Shown: piece after piece, positions 54,963 through 63,171 of the stretch
How positions within the stretch are numbered: the first letter of the stretch is position 1
Layout: each line of letters starts with the position of its first letter
Assembly: GCA_031262485.1 (NCBI GenBank)
Contig: JAISHO010000005.1
Location: forward strand, 1 to 64,000
Reading direction: 5' to 3'
From: Propionibacteriaceae bacterium
GTDB lineage: Bacteria > Actinomycetota > Actinomycetes > Propionibacteriales > Propionibacteriaceae
DNA length: 64,000 nt
Translations under genes and position numbers: made by a program
Notes under the pieces: generated by a model
What the model was told of the DNA's origin: nothing
The model's input: the letters and a program-made list of their open reading frames with translations, nothing else
Database searches by the model: none

Positions 54963-56432
54963 TTATTCGTGCACCCAGACGAGGGTGCCGATGTCGACCC
55001 AGTCGTAGACGGCGTGCGCATCCGCCTCGGGCAGGTTGATGCAGCCGTGGCTTTGGGGGGTGCCGAAGTCGTCGTGCCAGTAGGCGGTGTGGAAACCGTA
55101 GTCCTCGAAGAAGTAGGACTGCCAAGCGACGTCGGGGTAGTAGAAGTCGGGCCCGGCGAGGTCGGTGAGGTGTTGCTTCGTCCAGATGCGGAAGAAGCCG
55201 CTCGGCGTTTCGTTGCCGGGCGTGCCGCTGCTGCCGAGGAAGGACGCGGTCGGGGTCGAGCCGGCGTAAAGGTAGGTCATTTGTTCGGAGAGGTCGACTT
55301 CGACCCAGTGCGTCGTCGTGTCGTCGACGAGCGGGGCGGGCGCTTCGACGAGGGCGATCGGTTGGGTGAGCGGTTGTCCGGTGACGAGCGCGGAGACGAT
55401 GGCGGCGGTGACGCCCGCCGGGTCGGCGACGCCTAAGCCGGGTGTGCCCTCGGAGAGGACTTCGACGACGACGCCGTCGCGGGAACGCAGCACGACGCTC
55501 GGGGTTCCGCCGGGGGCGATGATCCCGGGCAGCGTGCCGGTGACATAGGCGGAGACGGCGGCTTCGTCGATTGCGGCGTCGATCCGTCCCTCGTCCGGGA
55601 GGGGGGTGAGGGTGATCCACGAGGCGATCGTCGCCGGGTCGACCGTCGGTCCGGGCGCGCCGTCGACGGTGAAGGAGAGCGGCAGGTTGATCCGTGTGTT
55701 GGCCCAGTCGCGTGCGGTGATCGCGGCGGTCTCGTCGATGCTCGGGGGGGTCTCCACGAGCGGGAGCGGCACCCAGCCCGGCGTGGTCGTCACGGTGAGG
55801 GACGAGATCCGTTCAAGCACCTCCGCTTCGTCGAGTTGACGCCCGGGCGTGCCCAGCGTCGTCGTGAAAGCGTTGACGGCGGGGTCGAAGAAGACGCTCG
55901 CGTCGGCGGGCCCAGCCGCTTCCGGGTTGAGTTCGGGGAAGGCCTGCTGGATGAAGGCGAGGGCGGTCATCTGGTCGTCTTCGACGACGAGGCTGATGTT
56001 CTTGACGGCACGCTCACTGAACGCGGTGATCGGCGATTCCGTGCTACGGATATGCAGCGCCCGCTCCGTCGTCGCGGCCTCGTCAAGGTGGAGGCCAACC
56101 TCGGATGGCCGCGCCGAGACCGTGTGATCGTCGAGCGTGAAAATGACGCTCCACCCGTCGAAGATCTCCGAGGCGACCGCGCCCAACCCGTCGGGCGTCA
56201 ATCCCGAGACGTCCCGCCCTGCCAAATGCGTCCCCGGCAAGGCCTGATCCGCGTAACGGTGGCGCAAGGCGCTGATCACCCCTGCGGCGACCAGGCTGAA
56301 CGTGACGATGAGAACAGCGACGACGAACCCGACCGTTCGAGCCCGGCTGGCCCGAACCGCGGCGACGGCATGCCCCAGCGGCGACGACGCCTCATGCGCC
56401 CGCCGCGGAGCCGCCCGCTTCGCCCGATTCAT
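54963..56432 (-). CDS. L,D-transpeptidase (YkuD) with peptidoglycan-binding-4 domains
   Basis: A 489-residue membrane-anchored wall enzyme. A cytoplasmic basic stretch leads into one membrane helix (V-G-F-V-V-A-V-L-I-V-T-F-S-L-V-A-A-G). Two PG_binding_4-like units follow, then a C-terminal YkuD domain with the catalytic motif S-H-G-C-I-N-L and upstream H-T-A-Y-W-H. It forms 3-3 peptidoglycan crosslinks or attaches proteins to the wall. The ATG at 56432 is favoured over the upstream ATG because the sequence from M-N-R-A-K-R looks like a normal start; neither has a strong ribosome site. Confidence 0.87.
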   Translation of the reverse strand: MNRAKRAAPRRAHEASSPLGHAVAAVRASRARTVGFVVAVLIVTFSLVAAGVISALRHRYADQALPGTHLAGRDVSGLTPDGLGAVASEIFDGWSVIFTLDDHTVSARPSEVGLHLDEAATTERALHIRSTESPITAFSERAVKNISLVVEDDQMTALAFIQQAFPELNPEAAGPADASVFFDPAVNAFTTTLGTPGRQLDEAEVLERISSLTVTTTPGWVPLPLVETPPSIDETAAITARDWANTRINLPLSFTVDGAPGPTVDPATIASWITLTPLPDEGRIDAAIDEAAVSAYVTGTLPGIIAPGGTPSVVLRSRDGVVVEVLSEGTPGLGVADPAGVTAAIVSALVTGQPLTQPIALVEAPAPLVDDTTTHWVEVDLSEQMTYLYAGSTPTASFLGSSGTPGNETPSGFFRIWTKQHLTDLAGPDFYYPDVAWQSYFFEDYGFHTAYWHDDFGTPQSHGCINLPEADAHAVYDWVDIGTLVWVHE

Positions 56433-56540
56433 GCCGATGATCTTACAAGGAAGAGGGAGTTCACTTCGCCCCTCGGGCAGGGGCATCACGTGTCGCGCAC
56501 GGGAAGCCTCAGGTCGTCCTTGAGGTGACGCGTGTCTGCT

Positions 56541-57386
56541 TCAGCTCCGGCTCCTCGTCGCACCGGCGTTATCACTGATCTTCTGGGAGTAGGCGGCCCA
56601 GGGCTCGTCGAGATCCTCGTAGACGAGGAAGTTGAACATCGCCTCAAGGAAGGAGCGCGCTGCCCGGGTCGGTGGCCATCCCCACAGCGTCGACTTCGCA
56701 TCAAGCTTCGATGGGCCCAACGCGTTCCATCCAGGTCCTGGCTGGAGACGCGTCTCAGTCGCCTCAGAGAGATAGCAGCGGTGAATGACTGAGAGCTCCT
56801 CCGCCATGACAAGGGTGCGGTTGAGGACCTTCTGGATCGTGTCACGCGAGCGGGGGAGATTGACAAGGTCACAGGCGATCGGCTCGAACCCGGGGATCTT
56901 GTCTCCTTTATTGAGGGCGTTATGGATGTCCGTCGGCCGGAATCCGAGCACGCAGCACAGGCGGAGCCATTGGAGGGCGTGCCCGATCGGCTTCGCGTTC
57001 CCTGCGTCCGCGCAGGTCTGTTCAAACGTCGCCAGCAACCGCCAGGTCTCCTCCGCGTATCGAGCGAAGGCGCTGGATCGTGCGAGCGTCGTGTGATTCT
57101 GCTGGCCCCACCGAGGGCTTGTCGGGGAGAGCAGGAGGAGCGGCCCGTCGTGAGAGTTCACCGGTTCAAGATCGATGACGTCGGCGCCGAACCAACTATG
57201 AGCCGCGAGAGCGAAAAGAGCCTCGGAACCCCAGACGTGAGTCTGTCGCGTCACAGCGATCACACGCGGCGGTGATGCTGACGGGTGGTTGGAGTCGAAG
57301 CCCGGCGACGCCCCACCGTCGTGCGAGGCGAGAGGAGAAGTCGAGACAGCAATGCTGCTCTCAAACGGGGTCGTCTGTGGAGGCAT
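56541..57386 (-). CDS. Uncharacterised protein, downstream half of a possible phase-variable gene
   Basis: 281 residues from the ATG at 57386, which has GAGGAG 7 bases upstream supplied by the edge of the CT/GA tract; a TTG start inside the tract at 57425 is also open. It contains V-I-A-V-T-R-Q-T-H-V-W-G-S-E, a stretch L-L-L-L-S-P-T-S-P-R-W-G, and a helical middle with W-L-R-L-C-C-V-L-G-F-R-P-T-D-I-H-N-A-L. It ends in the W-P-P-T-R-A-A-R-S-F-L-E-A-M region. No family recognised. It is in the wrong frame relative to the upstream half by one step; a gain of one CT unit or loss of two would fuse them into about 400 residues. Confidence 0.55.
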   Translation of the reverse strand: MPPQTTPFESSIAVSTSPLASHDGGASPGFDSNHPSASPPRVIAVTRQTHVWGSEALFALAAHSWFGADVIDLEPVNSHDGPLLLLSPTSPRWGQQNHTTLARSSAFARYAEETWRLLATFEQTCADAGNAKPIGHALQWLRLCCVLGFRPTDIHNALNKGDKIPGFEPIACDLVNLPRSRDTIQKVLNRTLVMAEELSVIHRCYLSEATETRLQPGPGWNALGPSKLDAKSTLWGWPPTRAARSFLEAMFNFLVYEDLDEPWAAYSQKISDNAGATRSRS

Positions 57387-57390
57387 CTCG

Positions 57391-57747
57391 TCACTCCTCT
57401 CTCTCTCTCTCTCTCTCTCTCTCAACTACGGGGGAAGGGGGTTGAGCGGAGTGCCCGCCAGGAATCAGGTGAAGGAGCCCCACCCCCGTCGAGAGCTCCG
57501 GCTCCCGACGGGTCGTGTCAAGCAAAATTCCATCCTGGCCCTGGTTGTTCGACGAGACGACGACGACATCGAACGGCCCATGCTGCCGCCACGCGTCCAG
57601 CGCCGCACCGGCTCGCGTACAGACATAAGGATCGACAACCGAAGCTGTGTCCGGATGCTCTCGAAGTGCGAGGAGAACGTCCTCACGAAGTCCAAGCCCA
57701 AGGGCAGTGGACGGTAGTCGGGCAGGTGGGCGGAACGCAGCATCCAT
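57391..57747 (-). CDS. Uncharacterised protein, upstream half of a possible phase-variable gene
   Basis: 118 residues from the ATG at 57747, which has AGGAGG 7 bases upstream, the stronger start of the pair. It reads L-R-E-D-V-L-L-A-L-R-E-H-P and F-D-V-V-V-V-S-S-N-N-Q-G-Q-D-G-I-L-L-D, a Rossmann-like beta-turn pattern, then enters the (GA)n tract as an alternating E-R run and stops at 57391-57393. No family recognised. Stopping directly after a dinucleotide tract while a second open frame begins there is the hallmark of slipped-strand switching. Confidence 0.55.
   Translation of the reverse strand: MDAAFRPPARLPSTALGLGLREDVLLALREHPDTASVVDPYVCTRAGAALDAWRQHGPFDVVVVSSNNQGQDGILLDTTRREPELSTGVGLLHLIPGGHSAQPPSPVVEREREREREE
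57397..57423. repeat. (CT)13 microsatellite inside the coding region
   Basis: Thirteen CT units plus one C, read as GA on the coding strand. It spans the junction of the two frames at 57747-56541. Adding one unit, or losing two, moves the upstream frame into the downstream frame; losing one leads to a third frame that stops after about 50 codons. So three states are possible. Confidence 0.9.
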
Positions 57748-58445
57748 GGCCGATCCTCCTAGCTCATCAGTGAGTGCTGTCGGGGTCCTCACAGAGTATT
57801 GGATCTACGACCCATGTGGAGACGCAGTCCGGGAAACGAATATCTGATATTTACGAATGAAGAAGTCAAGGAAAGTACTAGCGATATACAGAGTCTCGGA
57901 AATATACAATTCCCAGATCATCTAAAGGGAGCGTCCTAGAGTGAAGGTTTGCGAGCTAGAGGGGTAGTCGAAAATCTCCGAATGCTAAATTACAAGGTAA
58001 AATAAATATCTATTCCCGATAGTAGCCATCCCTTTCGCGCCTTTCTCGTAGTATGAGAAGAAGCGTATCTCCTAGTCAAAATGATTTTGTGAAGAGACTC
58101 CAACAGAACAATCTCAACCAATGAGAACAGTTTTCATCTTTGTATTAATGCGATTCCTATGTTGGCTATACTTTGAAATAGTTGTGTTTGGAAACTAGTA
58201 TATTGCTCCCTATTGTTTTATGGGCAACCCTTTCTTCCATGGTATTTCTAGTAACTTACTGGTGAAGAGAGTCAAAGAACAAGATCATGACCTAAATTTA
58301 GGATAGATCATGCCGAAATTATGACCATGGGGAAATGTCAGGATATTTTCCAATTATGGCGACTCGAAGAAGATTAACCTAATTTGAAAAGGCCTGAAAA
58401 AGCAGAGGCGCGTTGTAAAAATTATGTCACGCATAAGGACTGATA
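57748..58445. other. AT-rich intergenic region before the FtsK-like operon
   Basis: About 700 bases of clearly lower GC. The only short frame of note is 58121-58198 (+), a hydrophobic peptide of 25 residues with no ribosome site, probably chance. The minus-strand promoter of the 57747 gene and the plus-strand promoter of the operon must lie here. TTGAAA near 58388 may be a -35 element but no convincing -10 partner was found. Confidence 0.4.
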
Positions 58446-59696
58446 ATGACTGATTTTGTTGATTATTATACCGAACTTCTATCGGAAGATTCCGATTCAT
58501 CGCTTGAGACAATTAATAGTAAACTCAAATTGCTTAAAGCACAGTTATCGTCCAGAGCAATGAGGCCAGGGTCCCAAAGAGAGGAAACTCTTCAACAACT
58601 TGAACTGGTTGAGAAGGCATTGCAAGTCTTCAAGGATGAGGACAGCAGAGAAAGATATGATGTTGAGCTCCGAAGAGCTAAACAATCTGGTTCAGTATCC
58701 GAAGCAGAAATCAACTGGACGACTCGAGCTTGGAACTATTATTTTGTTGGCGATATTGGCGCTGCTTTAGTTGCCGCGCGTAAAGCAAAGGAGCAGTCAC
58801 CGAAGTCGGCCATGCCCTTTGTGGTGTCTGCTTGGGTAAGAATCAGGGATGAGGAGTGGAAGCTTGCAAAGCAAGATGCTGATGAGGCCTTTGTTCTCGA
58901 TGATCAGGTAGAGGACGCTGTTGACGTTCAAATGGTTCGTGGAACAGCGTATTACATGATGGGTAAGCATGAGAAGAACATTGATCCCAATGAGTTCTAT
59001 AAGCGATCTCTCGCGAGTTACGAAAAGGCATTGAGTAAAGCATCTCCTGGTGAACGTGCGGATATCTTCTGGCGAAGAGCCGATGTTTACGAGGAGCTGG
59101 GTATGGAAAAACTTGCATATGAGGATGATGTGCAAGGGCTGAGTGTCGAATATGAAATACCAACATATTTGCGACAGGGATTAGAAGTAGATTTAGCTCG
59201 GCATGTGTACAACTTATGTGGGGGCAGAGTGGGAAAGTATCAAGATCTAAAAAATATCTTAAATTCTTATACACAATACCGAAATGAACTTTCAGGAAAG
59301 CCAATTTTCGATAGCTCAAAAAAGAGAATTATAGAGAATCTAGATTATAATATCGCACAACTTGAAAAATTCAGTAATTTCAAGGTACGTCTTGGTAGAG
59401 CGGAAAGTGTACAAGGACCAGGAGGGCCGCAACCAGAAATTCCGATAATCTCCATTATAGTATGCGTCGTAGGATTATTGATTTCGCTAGGGTTATTCTC
59501 TGCCTCGGTTGTTGCAGGAATTATCGCGATAATTATCATTGCTGGTATCGTCGTCTATATCGCAAAACAGATCAATTATCGTAAAGAATATATTGACCAA
59601 GAAGTCAGATATAACTCTGCCAGAAGAGAGGTCGAAAGCCTACAAAAGCAAATTAACAATTTGCCAGAAATTCCTCTTCAGCTAAAGAATGATTAA
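58446..59696 (+). CDS. J-like/TPR membrane protein of the FtsK-like operon
   Basis: 416 residues, AAGGA 7 bases before the ATG. Residues 1-75 follow a J-domain outline (D-Y-Y-T-E-L-L, a helix pair, then A-L-Q-V-F-K-D-E-D-S-R-E-R-Y-D) but the H-P-D tripeptide needed to stimulate Hsp70 is absent. Residues 90-255 are TPR-like helical pairs (A-W-N-Y-Y-F-V-G-D-I-G-A-A ... R-A-D-V-Y-E-E-L-G). Residues 335-375 contain two hydrophobic helices. A charged coiled tail follows. It ends two bases before the ATPase gene. I infer a membrane scaffold or substrate-handling subunit, similar in role to EssB/EccB of type VII systems but unrelated in visible sequence. Confidence 0.65.
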   Translation: MTDFVDYYTELLSEDSDSSLETINSKLKLLKAQLSSRAMRPGSQREETLQQLELVEKALQVFKDEDSRERYDVELRRAKQSGSVSEAEINWTTRAWNYYFVGDIGAALVAARKAKEQSPKSAMPFVVSAWVRIRDEEWKLAKQDADEAFVLDDQVEDAVDVQMVRGTAYYMMGKHEKNIDPNEFYKRSLASYEKALSKASPGERADIFWRRADVYEELGMEKLAYEDDVQGLSVEYEIPTYLRQGLEVDLARHVYNLCGGRVGKYQDLKNILNSYTQYRNELSGKPIFDSSKKRIIENLDYNIAQLEKFSNFKVRLGRAESVQGPGGPQPEIPIISIIVCVVGLLISLGLFSASVVAGIIAIIIIAGIVVYIAKQINYRKEYIDQEVRYNSARREVESLQKQINNLPEIPLQLKND

Positions 59697-59698
59697 AG

Positions 59699-62059
59699 AT
59701 GCAGCGGGATTTGTTGAGTGTAGCGCAGTTTGTCCAAGTCGGCTCAAGTAAAATTCCCTTCTTGGGCTTTTCCAATATTTGGGTGGATGATGGACTGGTT
59801 GATAGTAAGTCAATCGAGTTAGTCCAAACGATTTTAAAAAATTCGCTTGAACTGACCTCACCTGGCCAACTAGAGATCATTGTGTATGATGATGGTTTAA
59901 CTGGTATGGCTGCTCCACTGTCGGCATTAAATTCATACCATGATAAAATTCTTCGCATCTTAAATGATGAGGATGATCTTAAGTATGAGTTACGTCGCCT
60001 TCGTGACCATGTTCAATCTGTGCGTAATGTGATTAGCGGAACGGCGCAGACTTTGGTTGATTTTCGGGGAAAAATCAATTACCCGGTCGAAGGATATAAA
60101 ATAGTTGTTGTAGCAACAGATTTTTCGATGCTTGCAGATGAGACCCAAGCACAATTAGGAATATTGATGAAAGCAGGTCCCCAAATGGGGGTCTCCTTCA
60201 TTATTCATTCAATTCCTCTCGGTGCGAATCCTTACCTATTAGCGCTGTGCGACCATTTAGTGGTGAAGGATTCCTTCATTGAACGGGTAAATGAAAGTGA
60301 TATTTTTGGTTGGACGCCGAGTTCGTCCCAAGAACTGATCGCGATCAGTGAATCTGTGGCTAAAACTCAAACGACTGTGAAGATGGAACCAATATCGTTT
60401 GCTGAAATACAATCTATATCGGATATCTGGGGATCGTCTTCTGCGTCTGGAATCACTTTTTCATTGGGGAAGTATGGCTTGAAAACAGTCGAAGTGACAC
60501 TGGGAGATGAGCTAAATCAAAGACATAATGTTCTGATTACCGGTGCCGTTGGTCAAGGTAAATCGAATTTGATATCGATCATAATCCATAGTATTTGCCA
60601 ACGATATTCCCCGATAGAAGTTAACTTATATCTTCTCGATTTCAAGGAGGGTGTAAGCCTCCAGCCATATTTTGATGAAAAAAATAATTCTTTTCTTCCT
60701 CATGCGCGAGTTCTTGGATTAGAGGCGGATAGGGAATTCGGACTGAGTGTACTCTCATTCTTGTTCAACGTGTATAGAGAAAGGATGAGGAAATTTAAGG
60801 AATGTGGGGTGCAGAACTTAGAGCAGTTCAGAAGGGTCCACCCTAATGAAGAGATGCCAAGGATAGTTCTGATCATTGATGAATTCCAATTAATGTTTTC
60901 AAATCAGGATAAATTGTCGAATCAGATTGCTGAGCTATTAATCAGCGGTATGAGGTTATTCAGGGCATCTGGGATTCACATCATCCTCGCGTCCCAGACG
61001 ATTGGCGGAAATATGGCGTTGATTGGTTCTAGTGGGGAAGGGTTATTTGCTCAAATCCCTGTTCGATTAGCGCTGAAGAACTCCTTAAATGAATCCCGCG
61101 CAACGTTAGGCGACAGAAATGATGCAGCGGCTCGGTTGCGCGCAAGGGAAGCGATCGTAAATCTAGACTATGGTGAGTTGTCGGCAAATATGAAAACGTC
61201 GATAGCCTTCGCCGACGAGGAAGTTTTGTCACCTTTACGTTCGCGGTGGTGGAATATGGCAAAAGACTACGTTGTTTCACCTCGAGTATTTAAAGGTGAC
61301 GCCATAAGATCGCTGGATAGCGATAGGGCGCAAGTTTTGAATATTAGGCAGAACGGAGAACCGTGCATTTTGCTTGGAGCAACAATTGACGTCGATACAA
61401 GCTCCGTGCAGGTTTCATTTGGACGTGATATGGGCAGGAACGTCGCAATTGTCGGATCAACGTGTGAGCAGGCTGAAATTTTCAGTATAGCTGCGATGGC
61501 TTCTTTGCAGAAACGTGCAGCAAAATTATATATATTTGATTTCGAAAAAGATAGCTCCAAGAAGATAAAGAATATCAAAAATACTTCCATTGAGTCATTT
61601 GGTAACTTTCGTGAAGTTAGACACTTTGATTTATTAAGCGCAATTCCCTGCATTCACGGCCTGATGACTGACTGTGAAGGAGGAGATTGCGGTAGTGACA
61701 TTATTATAGTTGCTCTGGGAATGGATAGATTTAGAAATATTCCAAACGAGTTCAGGGACCTAGTAAAGATAGGCCCTTCCGCGGGAGTTCATTTCATCGG
61801 ATGGTGGTCGAAATATTCATCATTTAAAGAGCAGGTTGGGTATGGAGGAGAAAATTGTTTCGATGTACGAATAGCAACAAGACTTGACCAACAATCAACA
61901 AAGCTATTCATGCAGGACGCATTATTGGACTGGGATTCGCCAGAAAATAGAATTCTGGCATGGGACACATCAGAGATGACGAAACCCCAGCGGCTCATTC
62001 CATATAGTGAATTCAGCATCAAATGTCTGAATATACAAAATAGTACAACGAACCAATAA
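59699..62059 (+). CDS. FtsK/EccC-like ATPase with three tandem modules, only the middle one intact
   Basis: 786 residues. Module 2 (about 255-545) is a full FtsK/SpoIIIE-type RecA fold: Walker A G-A-V-G-Q-G-K-S-N at residue 282, L-Y-L-L-D-F-K-E-G, Walker B R-I-V-L-I-I-D-E-F-Q and H-I-I-L-A-S-Q-T. Module 1 (1 to about 250) keeps the FtsK outline (L-E-I-I-V-Y-D-D-G, K-I-V-V-V-A-T-D-F, G-V-S-F-I-I-H-S) without a P-loop. Module 3 (about 550-786) has V-A-I-V-G-S-T-C-E-Q-A and G-V-H-F-I-G-W-W, also lacking Walker A lysine. EccC/EssC of type VII secretion have the same multi-module plan with degenerate copies. No membrane helix is seen, so it probably docks on the J/TPR membrane protein. DNA pumping is an alternative. 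Confidence 0.75.
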   Translation: MQRDLLSVAQFVQVGSSKIPFLGFSNIWVDDGLVDSKSIELVQTILKNSLELTSPGQLEIIVYDDGLTGMAAPLSALNSYHDKILRILNDEDDLKYELRRLRDHVQSVRNVISGTAQTLVDFRGKINYPVEGYKIVVVATDFSMLADETQAQLGILMKAGPQMGVSFIIHSIPLGANPYLLALCDHLVVKDSFIERVNESDIFGWTPSSSQELIAISESVAKTQTTVKMEPISFAEIQSISDIWGSSSASGITFSLGKYGLKTVEVTLGDELNQRHNVLITGAVGQGKSNLISIIIHSICQRYSPIEVNLYLLDFKEGVSLQPYFDEKNNSFLPHARVLGLEADREFGLSVLSFLFNVYRERMRKFKECGVQNLEQFRRVHPNEEMPRIVLIIDEFQLMFSNQDKLSNQIAELLISGMRLFRASGIHIILASQTIGGNMALIGSSGEGLFAQIPVRLALKNSLNESRATLGDRNDAAARLRAREAIVNLDYGELSANMKTSIAFADEEVLSPLRSRWWNMAKDYVVSPRVFKGDAIRSLDSDRAQVLNIRQNGEPCILLGATIDVDTSSVQVSFGRDMGRNVAIVGSTCEQAEIFSIAAMASLQKRAAKLYIFDFEKDSSKKIKNIKNTSIESFGNFREVRHFDLLSAIPCIHGLMTDCEGGDCGSDIIIVALGMDRFRNIPNEFRDLVKIGPSAGVHFIGWWSKYSSFKEQVGYGGENCFDVRIATRLDQQSTKLFMQDALLDWDSPENRILAWDTSEMTKPQRLIPYSEFSIKCLNIQNSTTNQ

Positions 62060-62085
62060 TTATTTTTTGAATCGGAGGCCGTGTT

Positions 62086-62340
62086 ATGTCATTAATGGAG
62101 ACGATTGCTCAGATTGGGTCATTGCAAAGATCGATAAATGATCAAATCAGTCTAATTGATGATTTTCTAAGATCTAATCGAGATTCAATTCAATTGGTTC
62201 AATCGGCACTGAGTGGTAGTTCCAGGGGATGGGATAGGCAAATGTTAATGTCATTGGAACGGGCAGAGACGGGGTTGAAGAACTCGCGGTCTGGTCTTGT
62301 TCAAGCCTCCGCAGCCCTAGATGTTGTCCAAATGATTTGA
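62086..62340 (+). CDS. Small helical protein 1 of the FtsK-like operon
   Basis: 84 residues, GGAGG 7 bases before the ATG. Two long amphipathic helices with a G-S-S-R-G-W turn near the middle. The second helix reads L-E-R-A-E-T-G-L-K-N-S-R-S-G-L. Size and hairpin shape match WXG100 proteins, though the exact W-x-G motif is missing. It lies directly after the ATPase gene, as ESX substrates often do. Confidence 0.6.
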   Translation: MSLMETIAQIGSLQRSINDQISLIDDFLRSNRDSIQLVQSALSGSSRGWDRQMLMSLERAETGLKNSRSGLVQASAALDVVQMI

Positions 62341-62350
62341 GGAGTAGAAA

Positions 62351-62611
62351 ATGACCGCAATTGAAGATGTTGTTCTTGCCGCTACTCGCATAGGTAATGC
62401 ATCAGAAACGGTGGAGAGATTAACGATTGTTTGTGCAGATACTTTGAGAGATGACGGGGGGCAGCTTTCGGCTGTGGTAAGAGGGTCAAAGACTGGTGAG
62501 GATGCTGTTCGTTTAGTTCAAGTTGCCGAGAGGCAGGTTCGAGATTCAGCTGCTGGACTGTTGACACTTCAAGCGACTATCGATCAATTTATTCAAGACG
62601 CTAAGAAGTAA
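62351..62611 (+). CDS. Small helical protein 2 of the FtsK-like operon
   Basis: 86 residues, GGAG before the ATG, 10 bases after the previous stop. Helix, G-S-K-T-G turn, helix (V-A-E-R-Q-V-R-D-S-A-A-G-L-L). The second helix follows the same A-E-x-x-L/V-x-x-S-x-x-G-L spacing as protein 1, suggesting the two are paralogues. No W-x-G motif. Confidence 0.6.
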   Translation: MTAIEDVVLAATRIGNASETVERLTIVCADTLRDDGGQLSAVVRGSKTGEDAVRLVQVAERQVRDSAAGLLTLQATIDQFIQDAKK

Positions 62612-62617
62612 TGATCG

Positions 62618-62902
62618 ATGGGATGGGTGGTCGATCAGAGAGTCCTCAGACTAAGAAATATGGCTAAGTCTGATGCAAATCAAGCACTTGACCAATGTAG
62701 ATCTAGTATCCCTCCATCACGCGATGTGGAGACAAAAACAGTAGCTCTATTCAATGGAGATGATCAGATAGAGCTGTCAATAGTTCAGGATATCGTTCAA
62801 GGTGTGCGAGCACTAGAAACGGCGAAGGCTTCGCTTGAGATGGCGCTTGAATACATTGACAAGATAAATATTATGACTTGGGAAAGCTCCAAAGATGCAT
62901 GA
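62618..62902 (+). CDS. Small helical protein 3 of the FtsK-like operon
   Basis: 94 residues from the ATG at 62618; an internal ATG at 62660 would give 80, closer to the neighbours. Again two helices around F-N-G-D-D, the second V-Q-G-V-R-A-L-E-T-A-K-A-S-L-E-M-A-L. Its end overlaps the start of protein 4 by eight bases, indicating coupled translation. Confidence 0.55.
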   Translation: MGWVVDQRVLRLRNMAKSDANQALDQCRSSIPPSRDVETKTVALFNGDDQIELSIVQDIVQGVRALETAKASLEMALEYIDKINIMTWESSKDA

Positions 62903-63152
62903 TTTTCAATATTTCATATATGAAATACGCTACATGCAATCCGAATTATCTAAAATTGAGTGCATGGTCGTGGTTGTTCTTGATAAAATCAATTCTGCTA
63001 TTTGCAATCTTCGAAATCTCGACGACGACTTTTCGCGCAGCGCAATACGTTCTCTGAATTTGGCAGAAGCAGAACTGGAAGAATTCATTAAAGTATGGTC
63101 ATACGGCTATCGGACTTCGGGAAATTCCCTCCAAGAGTCAATCAGTAACTAA
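62895..63152 (+). CDS. Small helical protein 4 of the FtsK-like operon
   Basis: 85 residues starting within the end of protein 3. Helix, D-D-D-F-S turn, helix (R-S-L-N-L-A-E-A-E-L-E-E-F-I). The first helix (M-V-V-V-V-L-D-K-I-N) is more hydrophobic than in proteins 1-3. The fourth consecutive protein of the same size and shape, so likely a subunit set or secreted set. Confidence 0.55.
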   Translation: MHDFQYFIYEIRYMQSELSKIECMVVVVLDKINSAICNLRNLDDDFSRSAIRSLNLAEAELEEFIKVWSYGYRTSGNSLQESISN

Positions 63153-63171
63153 ACAATGGAGTAGTGCTATT

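Noticed and set aside
58121..58198. A 25-residue hydrophobic peptide that could be a type I toxin
   Set aside because: No ribosome site, no antisense RNA signals and AT-rich context where such frames arise by chance.
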